A DNA stretch of 64,000 nucleotides from Clostridia bacterium. GTDB taxonomy: Bacteria > Bacillota > Clostridia > Christensenellales > Borkfalkiaceae. Positions 17,469 through 30,148 of the stretch are shown piece after piece. A program made the translations under genes and the position numbers. The stretch is taken from NCBI GenBank assembly GCA_029055875.1, contig JAIDCJ010000022.1, forward strand, positions 1 through 64,000, given 5' to 3'. Under the pieces are notes generated by a model. The model was not told where the DNA came from, made no database searches, and worked only from the letters and a program-made list of their open reading frames with translations. Within the stretch, counting starts at the first letter, position 1. Every line of letters starts with the position of its first letter.

Positions 17469-19580
17469 TTAGTTAGACGTACGGTGTACGTCTAAAATTT
17501 TGGAGTGGGATTTGATTTTGTTAATGAGAACGTCTACGTCGTTGCGGCTCGTGAGCGATACCGTAACGTCTACGATAGCCGCGCCGTTTTTATCGTATCT
17601 GCCGTTAATGGAGGTGATTGCAAGCTTCATTTCGGCAACGCTGCCCGAAATGGCCGAAAGCGCCGCACCCTGATCGTCCGCCATTACCACGATTGCCGCT
17701 TTGAAGCGGGCGTCCTTATCCTCGCCCACCCATTCGGCGGGTTGCAGTCTGCCCTCGTCCGCATTCTTCATGTTGGGACAATCCTTACGGTGTACGACGA
17801 TTCCGCGCCCGCGCGTGACGAAGCCGATGATGTCGTCGCCGGGGACGGGCGAACAACAGCCCGCAAAGGAAACTAAAAGTCCCGAAGTGCCCTTAATGGT
17901 AACCGAGCCCTTCGCGTGCCGTGAAAAAGACTGAACGGTTACGGGCTGTGGTACTTCCTTGCGGTAAAAATCGATAAGCTTGAATAGAATCTGATTAATG
18001 TTGACTGCGCCGTAGCCGAGCGCGGAGAACATTTCTTCCTGCGTATCGAAGGAGAGCTTTTCGGAAACGAACTTGAAGCTCTCCGCTGTGAGAAGCTGCT
18101 GCACGGTATAGCCCTTGCGCTTGATTGCCTCTTCGAGCATACTTTTGCCCGTGCGGATATTCTCCTCTTTCATCTCCTTGCGGTAGAACGATTTGATTTT
18201 CGCACGCGCCGAGGAAGATTTAATAAATTTGAGCCAGTCGCGCGAGGGGCCTTTGCTATTCGGGGAAGTGATAATTTCCACCACGTCGCCGAGCTCCAAC
18301 GTAGAGTTGAGCGGCACGATTTTGCCGTTGACTTTCGCGCCCGTGCACTTATTGCCCACCTCCGAGTGAATAGCATAGGCGAAATCCACGGGGGTTGCGC
18401 CTGCGGGAAGCTGAATGACCTTGCTCTTGGGGGTGAATACGAGAAGCTCGGAGCTCGTAAGCTCGCCCTTCACCGTTTCCATGAATTCCTTGGAATCCTT
18501 GAACCCGCCCTGCATATCCATCACTTCGCGGATCCAGGCTATGCGCTGGTCGAGCGTCGTTTCCTCGTTGCGCTGTTCTTTATACTTCCAATGCGCCGCG
18601 ATACCGAATTCCGCCGTGCGGTGCATTTCCTCGGTGCGGATTTGAATTTCAAAGGGCTGACCGAAATTGGTTACCACCGTGGTGTGCAGCGATTGATAGA
18701 GGTTGGGTTTCGGGGTTGCGATATAGTCCTTAATGCGTCCGGGAACTGGCTTCCACTTCTTGTGGATTTTTCCGAATACCTCGTAGCATTCGTCCACCGT
18801 ATTCACGATGACGCGGACGGCGGTTAAATCGTAAATCTGTTCCAAGGTCTTATTCTTGGACTTCATTTTTTTATAGATGGAATAGAAGTGCTTGGGCCGC
18901 CCGAACACCTCGCCCTTGATATCCGACTCTTTCAGAATACCCTTAATTTCTTCCACCACGAAATCGACGAAGCGGTTGCGCTCTTCTAATTTTTGGTGAA
19001 TGTTTTCCACGAGAAATTCAAAGGCTTCGGGGTCGATATATTTGAGGCACAAATCTTCGAGCTCGCACTTGACCTGCGAAATACCGAGTCTGCCCGCAAT
19101 GGGTGTGTAAATATCGAGCGTTTCGTGCGCCATTTTGAGCTGACGCTCCTTGGAAAGATAATTCAAAGAGCGCATATTGTGCAGACGGTCGGCAAGTTTA
19201 ATGAGAATGACGCGGATATCCTTCGCCATTGCAATGAAGATTTTGCGGAAGTTCTCCGCTTCCTCTTCCTCCTCCGACTTGAACACGATTTTATCGAGCT
19301 TGGTAACGCCCTCCACAAGCGAGAGCGTCTCCTCGCCGAACTCGCGCCGAATGACCTCGTCCGTGGCGTCGGTATCCTCTATAACGTCGTGCAGGAGCGC
19401 GGCGGCAATGGTAACTGCGTTGAGCCCGAGATCCATGAGGATTTCCGCAACCGCGCAGGGGTGAATGAAATACGGCTCGCCCGAAGCGCGCTTTTGGTTT
19501 TGATGCGCGTTCTTCGCAAAGTCGTACGCCTTGAGAAGCAGTTCACGGTCGGCGTCCGTATAGCTATCATAAATTTTCAT
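17469..19580 (-). CDS. rel: RelA/SpoT-family (p)ppGpp synthetase/hydrolase
   Basis: HD domain, synthetase domain, TGS and ACT domains; start at MKIYDSYTDADREL. Confidence 0.97.
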   Translation of the reverse strand: MKIYDSYTDADRELLLKAYDFAKNAHQNQKRASGEPYFIHPCAVAEILMDLGLNAVTIAAALLHDVIEDTDATDEVIRREFGEETLSLVEGVTKLDKIVFKSEEEEEAENFRKIFIAMAKDIRVILIKLADRLHNMRSLNYLSKERQLKMAHETLDIYTPIAGRLGISQVKCELEDLCLKYIDPEAFEFLVENIHQKLEERNRFVDFVVEEIKGILKESDIKGEVFGRPKHFYSIYKKMKSKNKTLEQIYDLTAVRVIVNTVDECYEVFGKIHKKWKPVPGRIKDYIATPKPNLYQSLHTTVVTNFGQPFEIQIRTEEMHRTAEFGIAAHWKYKEQRNEETTLDQRIAWIREVMDMQGGFKDSKEFMETVKGELTSSELLVFTPKSKVIQLPAGATPVDFAYAIHSEVGNKCTGAKVNGKIVPLNSTLELGDVVEIITSPNSKGPSRDWLKFIKSSSARAKIKSFYRKEMKEENIRTGKSMLEEAIKRKGYTVQQLLTAESFKFVSEKLSFDTQEEMFSALGYGAVNINQILFKLIDFYRKEVPQPVTVQSFSRHAKGSVTIKGTSGLLVSFAGCCSPVPGDDIIGFVTRGRGIVVHRKDCPNMKNADEGRLQPAEWVGEDKDARFKAAIVVMADDQGAALSAISGSVAEMKLAITSINGRYDKNGAAIVDVTVSLTSRNDVDVLINKIKSHSKILDVHRTSN

Positions 19581-19596
19581 GAGTGTGCTTTCCACG

Positions 19597-21885
19597 CTAT
19601 ACCTCCCGCGCGCGAACCGCCGAGTAAATTGCGGAATTTTCGAGCTTCGTCTTTTTGCCCTGCGCAAAGCGCACCTGCCCGCCTTGCGTGCTGATAAGCC
19701 CCAGCTCCTCGAACACGGCGAGCGCGAACACGATTTGCTCTTTTGCGCAGTCGATTTTCACGTTTCTTGCAATCTCTGCATACGAATCGCCCGCAAGCGT
19801 GCCGCGGCAGTTTTTCAACTGAGAATATACGCCGAGCAGCGCTTCCCGCTCCGTATTGAGTTTGCGAAGGCTCTCGGGAATATCCCCGCAGGAATATACG
19901 CGCGCCTTGCCCGCAACCACGCCGTACGGGGCGTAATCCAAAAATACGATTTCGCGGTATGCGGATAAATCGGTATCGGGGTTCGGCGCAATGAGCACGG
20001 TGTTTCCCACGCCCCCAGAGGACAGCGAGAAGATATCCGCTTCGATTCCTTGAAGCGCGGGATATTTTTCAAGCGTACTGCGCTCCCAGCATACACAGCA
20101 GAGCCCGTACGCGCATTCCTTTATCTTGCTTTCAATCAGGTTGTTCAACTCGTCGCGCGGTAAAATCTCCGCAGACAGCTCTCTGACGGGAGAGCGGACG
20201 AGGTTTTCAAACAAATCGAGCTCGACCTCGCTGCCGCTCGCGCTGTCGTAAACGACGCTGCGCACGAAGCCCTTTAAGTATTCTCTGCCGCGGAAGTTAG
20301 AGCGGTTGTAGTCGAACACGATTCGCTTTGCAAGGTCGCTGCGAAGGACTTTGAGCATTCCCTCGCCGTTGAAATTCAAAAGCTCCAAGTTATTCACGTT
20401 GAGCGTAATATGGGGTGAGAGCGGTTTGACGGGCGAAGCGCCCGTTGCGCCCGCTTTGATTTCAAAGAGCGGACGGCGGTTGCCGACGCCGAAGGGCTCC
20501 AATAAATCGATTTCGCGGGATACGCGCTGAAAGTCTTCCGCGTCGCCGCACACCGCAACCGTGGGGATAAAATCTTCGCGGGAATAGCGCTCTTCCAAAT
20601 AGCGGTTGAGAGCAGCCTTTAACGGCTCGAAATTTTCCGCTTTCACGTTGACGCCTGCCGCCTGCGCGTGCCCGCCGAATTCCTCGATATATTCCGAGCA
20701 CGCTTTGAGCGCCTCGAAAATATTCACGTTTTCAATGCTCCGCGCACTGCCGCGCAGCATATCGCCGTGCTTGACGAACAAGAGCGCGGGGCGGGAATAC
20801 GCCTCCACGATACGCGCCGCAACGATACCCACCGTGCCCGCGTTCCAGTTCTCGCCCGCGAGCATCACGATATGTCCGTACGCGCCCTCTTCGCGGATCT
20901 GCGCGGAAGCCTGCGCGTATAAATCGTCGCAGTATTTCTGCCGTTCGACGTTGTAGTTATTAAGCAGCGCGGCAAACTCCGAAATCTCCTCTTCGTCGTC
21001 CGAGAGGAACATATTAAGAGCCGCCTTTGCATCCCCCATTCTGCCCGCGGCGTTAATGCGCGGCGCAACGGTGAACGCAAGCGTCTGCGCGGTGATTTCC
21101 GTGTTTTTACCGAGCAGAGCCGCAAGCGCGGGACGGGGATTTTCCCTGATGCGTTTCAGCCCCTCCGCTACGATATCGCGGTTCTCGCCGAGGAGCGGAA
21201 CGCTGTCCGCAACCGTAGAGAGCGCGGCAAAGTCTAAAAGCGAATACGCCTTTTCTCCGATAAGCGCACACGCAAGCTTAAACGCAACGCCCGCGCCGCA
21301 GAGATTATCGTAAGGATAGTCGTCCTTTAATTTGGGGTTAACGGTAATGCAGTCGGGAAGCTCGTCGGGAAGCTCGTGGTGGTCGGTAACGATGACGAAC
21401 GCACCCTGCTGCTTGATATACTCCACTTCGTTTTTGTTGGAAATGCCGCAGTCCACCGTAATGACGAGATCGGGCAAAAATTCGTCGAAAATTTTATCGA
21501 TGGTCTCTTCGCTCATGCCGTAGCCGTCCGCGCGTTCGGGAACGAAGGGATACGCCTCTATACCGTAAATTTTGAGAGCGCGGAATAAAATGGCACTCGC
21601 GCCGATACCGTCCGCATCGTAATCGCCGTAAATTGCAACCCGCCATTCCTCGTCGCGGGCGCGCCGAATGAGCTCCGCCGCCTCCCGCATACCGCTCATG
21701 AGAAAGGGCGAAAGAAAGTGCCCGCTCGAAGGCTCCAAAAAGGCGCGCATCTTCTCCTGCGTATCCATACCTCGCGCATACAAAATGCCCGCGGTGGTTT
21801 TGGTAAGAGAGAGCGACCTTGCAAGCTCTTCTACAAGCCGTGCTTCCTCTGCATTAAATTGAAATTCGCGTACGATTTTTTTCAT
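19597..21885 (-). CDS. recJ: single-stranded-DNA-specific exonuclease RecJ
   Basis: AIYGDYDADGIGASAIL, VTDHHELPDELP. Confidence 0.96.
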   Translation of the reverse strand: MKKIVREFQFNAEEARLVEELARSLSLTKTTAGILYARGMDTQEKMRAFLEPSSGHFLSPFLMSGMREAAELIRRARDEEWRVAIYGDYDADGIGASAILFRALKIYGIEAYPFVPERADGYGMSEETIDKIFDEFLPDLVITVDCGISNKNEVEYIKQQGAFVIVTDHHELPDELPDCITVNPKLKDDYPYDNLCGAGVAFKLACALIGEKAYSLLDFAALSTVADSVPLLGENRDIVAEGLKRIRENPRPALAALLGKNTEITAQTLAFTVAPRINAAGRMGDAKAALNMFLSDDEEEISEFAALLNNYNVERQKYCDDLYAQASAQIREEGAYGHIVMLAGENWNAGTVGIVAARIVEAYSRPALLFVKHGDMLRGSARSIENVNIFEALKACSEYIEEFGGHAQAAGVNVKAENFEPLKAALNRYLEERYSREDFIPTVAVCGDAEDFQRVSREIDLLEPFGVGNRRPLFEIKAGATGASPVKPLSPHITLNVNNLELLNFNGEGMLKVLRSDLAKRIVFDYNRSNFRGREYLKGFVRSVVYDSASGSEVELDLFENLVRSPVRELSAEILPRDELNNLIESKIKECAYGLCCVCWERSTLEKYPALQGIEADIFSLSSGGVGNTVLIAPNPDTDLSAYREIVFLDYAPYGVVAGKARVYSCGDIPESLRKLNTEREALLGVYSQLKNCRGTLAGDSYAEIARNVKIDCAKEQIVFALAVFEELGLISTQGGQVRFAQGKKTKLENSAIYSAVRAREV

Positions 21886-21954
21886 AGCAGTTCTTCTTAT
21901 ATTGATTGGCTTCTGCGAAGCAAATTAATCTTACGTCACGGTAAATTGTTGAAA

Positions 21955-21975
21955 ACGGCGGGATAAACCCGCCGT
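21955..21975 (-). terminator. terminator after secF
   Basis: minus strand ACGGCGGGTTTATCCCGCCGTTTTC. Confidence 0.65.
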
Positions 21976-21991
21976 CTGCATAATTGAAATT

Positions 21992-23026
21992 TTAAGCCTT
22001 TTCCTCTTGCTTCTTTTCCGCTTTTGCTCTGCCGAAGCGGCGCTTGTGTTTGGACTTGAATTTGTCGAACGCCGTCTTTACGGGAACGTGGAGCGCAGGC
22101 CCGAACAGGAGCGAGGAGTAAACGCTCACGCCTACGGGGATAATGCACACAAGCGGGAAGAGAATTGCACCGATCGAGCCGGAGCCGATTGCAAGCGCAA
22201 CGGTAAAGATTGCGAGTGCGATTGCAATACCTGCCGCCGCAAAATAAATGGTCTTTTGCGCCGTTTTGGAGGACAGCTCGATTGCCTCTTCCGCCGAAAC
22301 GGTTTCGGGCTGATTCTTGAAGCTCTCGCGCATTTTCATGCACTGAATGAGCCACATGAGGAGCGAGCTGAACGCCGCAACCGCACCGACGATAACGGGC
22401 ACGAAGCCCAAAACGGGAATGCGGGTAATGGCAAGAATGCCGAGTGCGAACAAAACGTCGTGTACGCAAAGCGTGAGTCCCGTGAGCGCACTGCCGATTC
22501 CGAAACGGATTGCTACGTATACGAGCGCAACCACCGCGCCTACCGCAACGGCCACCGCGCCGCGCCACGCCGATTCCGTGAAGCTCTTGTTATAGCTTAC
22601 GTGATAGCCGACGTAGACGTGCGGAATATCTTCGTTTTCTTCCGTAGCATCTTTATCTGCAAACGTTTCTTTTGCAAAGCTTTCAACCGCCGCTTTCGCT
22701 TGTCCGAGCGCAGTATCGGAAGTGTTTGCGGAGAACGTGTAAATAAGCTTTCCGCCTACCGTTTCCGTTTTTGCATCCTGCTGGGTGAAATAGGAAATAC
22801 CGTTCGTTTTGAACGCCGCTTCGCAGGCGTCCTGAAGCATTTTAATTCCGTTTTCCGCAATCTCTACTTCAACGTCGTATTCTACTTCAAACGTCTTTCC
22901 GTCGTTACGGTCCGCCGAAGTATTGAATCCGAGAAGCGCGAACAGGATAATTCCCGCAAGAATGATTACCGAGGATATGGCAATCCAGATAGGGAGCATT
23001 TTAATAGGCCGCTTAGTCATCATCAT
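21992..23026 (-). CDS. secF: protein translocase subunit SecF
   Basis: TM-rich RND-like domain; overlaps secD. Confidence 0.88.
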   Translation of the reverse strand: MMMTKRPIKMLPIWIAISSVIILAGIILFALLGFNTSADRNDGKTFEVEYDVEVEIAENGIKMLQDACEAAFKTNGISYFTQQDAKTETVGGKLIYTFSANTSDTALGQAKAAVESFAKETFADKDATEENEDIPHVYVGYHVSYNKSFTESAWRGAVAVAVGAVVALVYVAIRFGIGSALTGLTLCVHDVLFALGILAITRIPVLGFVPVIVGAVAAFSSLLMWLIQCMKMRESFKNQPETVSAEEAIELSSKTAQKTIYFAAAGIAIALAIFTVALAIGSGSIGAILFPLVCIIPVGVSVYSSLLFGPALHVPVKTAFDKFKSKHKRRFGRAKAEKKQEEKA

Positions 23027-24500
23027 CGACCACCTCTCTTTGGAAGTTGCAGAACCCGCCCTTATTGGTTGTGAAGGACATCATAGCCGCCCAGGTAAGA
23101 CGGTTGAGTCCGAGGCAGGCAAGCCCCGAGAACACCGTGCCGAGCCCTAAGATGAATGCAACCATATGCAGGTTCGTGAGTCCGATTCCAAACATAATAA
23201 ACGAAAGCACAGCAATCACGATATGCAAATCGAAGATATGCCAGAAGCATTTCTTGTAGCCCTCTTTTACGGAAGAGGCCATCGTCTTGCCGAGCGCGTA
23301 TTCCTTTCTCGCATACTCGAACGTAACTGCGTTGCAAACCGAAAGAAGCAGAGACAGGAACAGGAATGCGATAAACGTTTCTACACTCAAATACAGGAAC
23401 GGAATTGCGTACACGCAGACGATCATAATCAGCGTGAAGATAAGATAGGTGTAAAGGTGCACGAAGCCCAAACGGCGGTATCTTACGAAGAAGAATACCA
23501 TCATGGCTACGAAGCAGACGCCGAATGCGATATAGAGCGCAGTGAGCGTATTCCCGCCGTAGAGCGCCTTGTATACGAGCGTGTCGCTTACCGTAAGTTT
23601 CAGCGTATCGGCAGGGTCGTCCGCCTTCATGACCGTGTTGATAACGTTCGCATAAATGGAAGCAGTTTCTGCGGTGTACGAACCGCTGATATAGAGCGTT
23701 TTGGAATCGACCGCCTCGGAAATCGTGAGCGGAATTACCTGATTATCGCCCACCATGAAATACATGGTATTTGCATTCTGCGTTTCTTCTGCGAGAACGT
23801 CTCTGCCCTCGGCAGTAAATTGAAGCGCAATGTATACGGTGCCGTCTGCGCCGGTGCGCGTATACGCTTTATCGAAATAATCGTTGATGGTCTTCTTGCG
23901 GAGTGCGGGAAGAATTTCGTCCGCGCTGTCGGCGGAAGAGCCGTAACGCACATGGAACTCGCCCGTATAGGCGTTCACGGTGAAAGCAACCCCTTTTGCG
24001 TCCATCATTTCGGGAAGGAATACCCGAACGGTGTAGTCGTCGGTAACGGAAAGCTCCGTGCCGTCAACCCGCAAATGCGCATAGCGCGCTTCGAGAATTT
24101 TTAACGTGTTTTCAAACGACTGCTTGAATTCTTCGGTAGGCTCGTCCCCGCCGCCGCAAACGTCCTCTTTGTCCAAATAGAGCGTACCGCCGAGGTAAGG
24201 AACGTAGCTATCCGCATATTCATCGCGGGCGTCACCCGTTTTAAGTTCAAGACTGTCCTGATAATCTTTTGCAGTAATTACGCCTTCGGGATAGTAGGTA
24301 ACGGAATAGCCGCCGCCCTTGTATCCGCTTGCGCCGTAAGCTCCGCCGACGTCGGCATCCTTCGTCGTCGTGCGCAAAAGCGAATTGAACTGATACATAC
24401 CGTTCGGCCCGTAAGAGAACGAAACCGTACTGATAAAGCATAAAGCGACGATTACAAGCGTTAACAACGTAATTAAAATCGCCGATCTTTTCTTGCCCAT
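23013..24500 (-). CDS. secD: protein translocase subunit SecD
   Basis: periplasmic domain plus TM bundle; upstream of secF. Confidence 0.88.
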   Translation of the reverse strand: MGKKRSAILITLLTLVIVALCFISTVSFSYGPNGMYQFNSLLRTTTKDADVGGAYGASGYKGGGYSVTYYPEGVITAKDYQDSLELKTGDARDEYADSYVPYLGGTLYLDKEDVCGGGDEPTEEFKQSFENTLKILEARYAHLRVDGTELSVTDDYTVRVFLPEMMDAKGVAFTVNAYTGEFHVRYGSSADSADEILPALRKKTINDYFDKAYTRTGADGTVYIALQFTAEGRDVLAEETQNANTMYFMVGDNQVIPLTISEAVDSKTLYISGSYTAETASIYANVINTVMKADDPADTLKLTVSDTLVYKALYGGNTLTALYIAFGVCFVAMMVFFFVRYRRLGFVHLYTYLIFTLIMIVCVYAIPFLYLSVETFIAFLFLSLLLSVCNAVTFEYARKEYALGKTMASSVKEGYKKCFWHIFDLHIVIAVLSFIMFGIGLTNLHMVAFILGLGTVFSGLACLGLNRLTWAAMMSFTTNKGGFCNFQREVVDDDD

Positions 24501-24619
24501 TGCTTCCTCCTACTATCTTCAATCCGGAATATCCGAAAAAAATCTATATGGAAAATTCCACCTTTCTTCATTATATATAAATTCTGCGCGTCCGTCAAGC
24601 CGAAACGCGCATGAATTTC

Positions 24620-25939
24620 TTAATTTTCCCTACTTTTTTCGCGGCTTTTCCGCGCCGCCAACACGTGCATTGCGCACTCTATCCGCTTTTTCATCATCAC
24701 GCAGGTCATTTCGTAGGGCATGTTGATATCTCCGTTATAATGGTAGTTATTCGCATTGCATCCGCCCGAGCAGATAAATTTCGCAAAACAGTCCCCGCAC
24801 TTCTTACGCGTGAACAGACAGCTCTCTGCAAACGTCTTGCGAATCTCAGGATCGAGCGTACCCTCTAACACGCTTCCCATGCGCCATTTTTTATCGCCCG
24901 CGAATTGGTGACAGGGGTAAATATCGCCGTTCGGTACGACCGAGAAATACTCGTTGCCCGCGCCGCACGCGGATACCCGCTTACTTAGGCAGGGCCCGCC
25001 CTCTAAATCGACGTTGAAGTGGAAGAAGTTGAACCCCTCGCCCTTTTCCTGCCGTTTAATATATTCGTCGCACAGCGTTTCGTACTCGGCACAGATTTGA
25101 GGCAGGTGCTCCTCTTTGATTTGCAATTCGGGAATATCGGTAACGACGGGCTCTAACGAAAGGGAATCGAAGCCCGAATCCGCAAGGAATAAAACGTCCT
25201 TGGAAAAATCGAGATTCTTTGCCGTAAACGTGCCGCGCACGTAGTAATGCTTGTCCCCGCGCGAACGCACGAATTTTTTGATTTTTTCGATGACGGCGTC
25301 GAAGCTGCCCTTGCCGTTTACCGTCTTTCTCACTTCGTCGTGCACTTCCTTGCGTCCGTCGAGCGAGAGCACGACGTTCTCCATTTCGGCATTGAGGAAC
25401 GCGATAATATCGTCGTCGAGAAGAAGTCCGTTGGTGGTGGTGGTAAATAAAAACCGTTTGCCGAGCTTTGCCGCTTCCTCTTTCGCGTAATAGACGGTAC
25501 GCTTTACCACGTCGAAATTCATGAGCGGTTCGCCGCCGAAGAAGTCTACCTCCAACACCTTGCGGTTGCCGCTGTTTTTCAGAAGAAAATCGATTGCCGC
25601 CTTTGCGACCTCGAAGGACATGGTTTCACGCACGGAGTGGTATGCGCCCTCGTCCGCAAAGCAGTATTTACAGCGCAGGTTACAATCGTGGCTGACGTGC
25701 AGACAAAGCGCCTTTACCTCGCGGCTCTTCATGGGGTACGCCTTGGGCTCTTCCGCATACAAAAGCCCCGCTTCCTTCAAACCCTCGATATCGGCAAGCG
25801 TTGCCTTTAACTCCTCGTCGGAAATCTCAACGGGCTGCCCTGTAAGATACTTCGCGGTCTTTTCGTCGCACTCGTGAAGCGAGCCGCTGCCCGCGTCGTA
25901 AATATAATTTTTATCGTGATAGGTAAATACGTGAACCAT
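24620..25939 (-). CDS. scfB: SCIFF peptide radical SAM maturase (thioether-forming, SPASM domain)
   Basis: CNLRCKYCFADEGAYH radical SAM motif; SPASM cysteines CGDCFAKFICSGGCNANNY; adjacent SCIFF precursor. Confidence 0.93.
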   Translation of the reverse strand: MVHVFTYHDKNYIYDAGSGSLHECDEKTAKYLTGQPVEISDEELKATLADIEGLKEAGLLYAEEPKAYPMKSREVKALCLHVSHDCNLRCKYCFADEGAYHSVRETMSFEVAKAAIDFLLKNSGNRKVLEVDFFGGEPLMNFDVVKRTVYYAKEEAAKLGKRFLFTTTTNGLLLDDDIIAFLNAEMENVVLSLDGRKEVHDEVRKTVNGKGSFDAVIEKIKKFVRSRGDKHYYVRGTFTAKNLDFSKDVLFLADSGFDSLSLEPVVTDIPELQIKEEHLPQICAEYETLCDEYIKRQEKGEGFNFFHFNVDLEGGPCLSKRVSACGAGNEYFSVVPNGDIYPCHQFAGDKKWRMGSVLEGTLDPEIRKTFAESCLFTRKKCGDCFAKFICSGGCNANNYHYNGDINMPYEMTCVMMKKRIECAMHVLAARKSREKSREN

Positions 25940-26011
25940 TTTTTCTTCCCTTAATACGGCACAAAGAGGCAGCGATTGCTCGCCGCCCCTTGCGCTTGAA
26001 TTTAAGTAAAA

Positions 26012-26164
26012 TTACTTTCTTTCGATTTTCTCTTCACGCGTTACGCGTTCGCAAGACTGGTTGCCTACCGTGCAGCTGGTTTTGCAAGCGGACTGGCAGG
26101 TGCTTCTGCATTCGCCGCATCCCGTTACTTTCTTTTCCTGAGGTTTTGCAATCGTTTTAATCAT
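26012..26164 (-). CDS. scfA: SCIFF (six-cysteines-in-forty-five) ribosomal peptide precursor, 50 aa; absent from ORF track
   Basis: translated by hand: MIKTIAKPQEKKVTGCGECRSTCQSACKTSCTVGNQSCERVTREEKIERK*; six Cys. Confidence 0.94.
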   Translation of the reverse strand: MIKTIAKPQEKKVTGCGECRSTCQSACKTSCTVGNQSCERVTREEKIERK

Positions 26165-26255
26165 TGCCTTTTCTCCCGTCTGTTTGGTTTTGATACTTAT
26201 TCCCTTTCGGAAACCGTATGCTTATAATTGATTTTATCACACAACTTGCCGTATG

Positions 26256-26855
26256 TCAAGCATTTTCTATCACCGCGAGCACTTCCCCCGCTACAACTTC
26301 CACGCTTGCGCCCTCTAAGGGTTCGTTGCTGATGCCGTAGCCGTTCTCGTTCGTGAGGTGGATATTCCCCCCGTACTTGCAGTTTTGAATGATGACGTCC
26401 GCAGTCCCGCTAAGCGGAAGCAACGAAAGGTACCCGCCCTTTTCAAACTGCGCTTTTCCCCGAATGACGAACAGTTCGCAGTTTTCCCCGATAATCTTTG
26501 CGTCCGCACCGCGGCGGGAAAGATATAAAAGCGTATTGATATTCGCAATGGTATGCGAGAGCCGACCGCCGAGCGCGCAGTAAATTTCAAAATTGCGGTA
26601 CCCGCGCCTAAGACCTTCGTCGACCGCCGCCGTGGTATCCGTTTCGTCCTTTTCCGCTTTCAGCTTTATCACGTTTTCCGCCTGCGGCACGAACCCCAAC
26701 GAATCGAAATCACCCAAAAAGAGATCGGCTGTTTTTCCGCTCTCTTCGAGGTATTTCGCCCCGCCGTCCACGGCAATTACCAAATCCCCGCCGTGAGGCG
26801 TAAAGTCCAAAGGCACGCGTTCCCCCGCGCACACGAGATAACAAGTTTTCTTCAT
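26256..26855 (-). CDS. thiamine pyrophosphokinase
   Basis: AVDGGAKYL, DLFLGDFDSLG, KDETDTTAAVDEG, GGRLSHTIANI. Confidence 0.93.
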   Translation of the reverse strand: MKKTCYLVCAGERVPLDFTPHGGDLVIAVDGGAKYLEESGKTADLFLGDFDSLGFVPQAENVIKLKAEKDETDTTAAVDEGLRRGYRNFEIYCALGGRLSHTIANINTLLYLSRRGADAKIIGENCELFVIRGKAQFEKGGYLSLLPLSGTADVIIQNCKYGGNIHLTNENGYGISNEPLEGASVEVVAGEVLAVIENA

Positions 26856-26899
26856 GTTACCCAGTATAATATAACTGCCGCGTGTGCGTCAAGATATTT

Positions 26900-27274
26900 T
26901 CAGCGTTTGAAAACTTTCGTACCAAGGAGCGCACCCGCGCCGCCTAAAACGCCGCAGACGAGAAGCTCGAGCGGAAAGAACCAGGTAATATGGAACCCGC
27001 CGCCGATTGCCGCGAATAAAAACATGGTGAGAATGACGCCGAGAATCCCCGCCGCAATGCCCTTGACGAGCGCGCGGTCTTTTCTAATAAAGAAGAACGG
27101 GAACACGAACGCGCCGATACATTTTACAACCCAGTTCAAAATACGAATCACCGCATCGGACGGCGTGCACGCCTTTACGATTGCCGCAATAATCGCCAAA
27201 GCAAAGAGCGAGAACGCCGCATAGCAAAGAGCCGCCTTGCCCGTTTCCCAGGCAGCTTTTTTGAAATTTTCCAT
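26900..27274 (-). CDS. TIGR04086-like multi-TM membrane protein
   Basis: four predicted TM segments; position next to yajC/SCIFF. Confidence 0.65.
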   Translation of the reverse strand: MENFKKAAWETGKAALCYAAFSLFALAIIAAIVKACTPSDAVIRILNWVVKCIGAFVFPFFFIRKDRALVKGIAAGILGVILTMFLFAAIGGGFHITWFFPLELLVCGVLGGAGALLGTKVFKR

Positions 27275-27340
27275 AAAAAAACCTCCGCGTAACCTGATTT
27301 AAGGTATGCGGAGATTTCGCTTATTATGATTTATTACAAT

Positions 27341-27901
27341 TTACTTCTTGCTTGTCTTTTTGGGCTTTGCCTCTTCTGCGGGCGCTTCTTCGGTTACTTC
27401 TTCCTGAGGAGCTTCCGCCAGAGCAGGCGCAGCTTCTTCTTCGGGCTTTGCCTCTTCCGTCTTCTCGGGTGCGGGTTCCGTCTTTTCGTCCTCCGCCCAT
27501 TCGCCGTTCTTCCGTGCGGCTTTTTCTGCCTTTTCCGCTTTACGGCGTGCTTCGGCTTCCTCGCGTGCAATCTGCGTAGGGCCCTTTGCGTCCGTCTGCG
27601 CAATCAGCTCCTTGTCCATCTTGATATAAGACTTGCCCGACTGCTCGCTACCCGTTTCAATGATAACGGTGTTATCGTCGCAAACCTCTACGACGACGCC
27701 GCAAATGCCGCCCGCCGTTTTTACTTTATTGCCGGGCCCGATTGCGTCGAGCTGTTCCATATATTCTTTTCTGCTCTGCTTATTTTTTCTGCCCGAAAGG
27801 AACAACCACCCGACGAGCATGACTGCCACAACGGCAACGAGAATCCAAATATACCAATTGTTATTCGCGCCGCCCTCACCGTCCAACAAACTGTAAATCA
27901 T
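27341..27901 (-). CDS. yajC: preprotein translocase subunit YajC with long acidic/charged C-terminal tail
   Basis: MLVGWLFLSGRKNKQSRKEYMEQLDAIGPGNKVKTAGGICGVVVEV. Confidence 0.93.
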   Translation of the reverse strand: MIYSLLDGEGGANNNWYIWILVAVVAVMLVGWLFLSGRKNKQSRKEYMEQLDAIGPGNKVKTAGGICGVVVEVCDDNTVIIETGSEQSGKSYIKMDKELIAQTDAKGPTQIAREEAEARRKAEKAEKAARKNGEWAEDEKTEPAPEKTEEAKPEEEAAPALAEAPQEEVTEEAPAEEAKPKKTSKK

Positions 27902-27986
27902 AATTTGTAACTCCTTTTTATTACATTTATCTTAACGCATTTTCTTCTCTTTTGCAAGCGTTTTTATGGTAATTTTTCCCTTTCAC

Positions 27987-30140
<2,154 letters not shown>

Positions 30141-30148
<8 letters not shown>

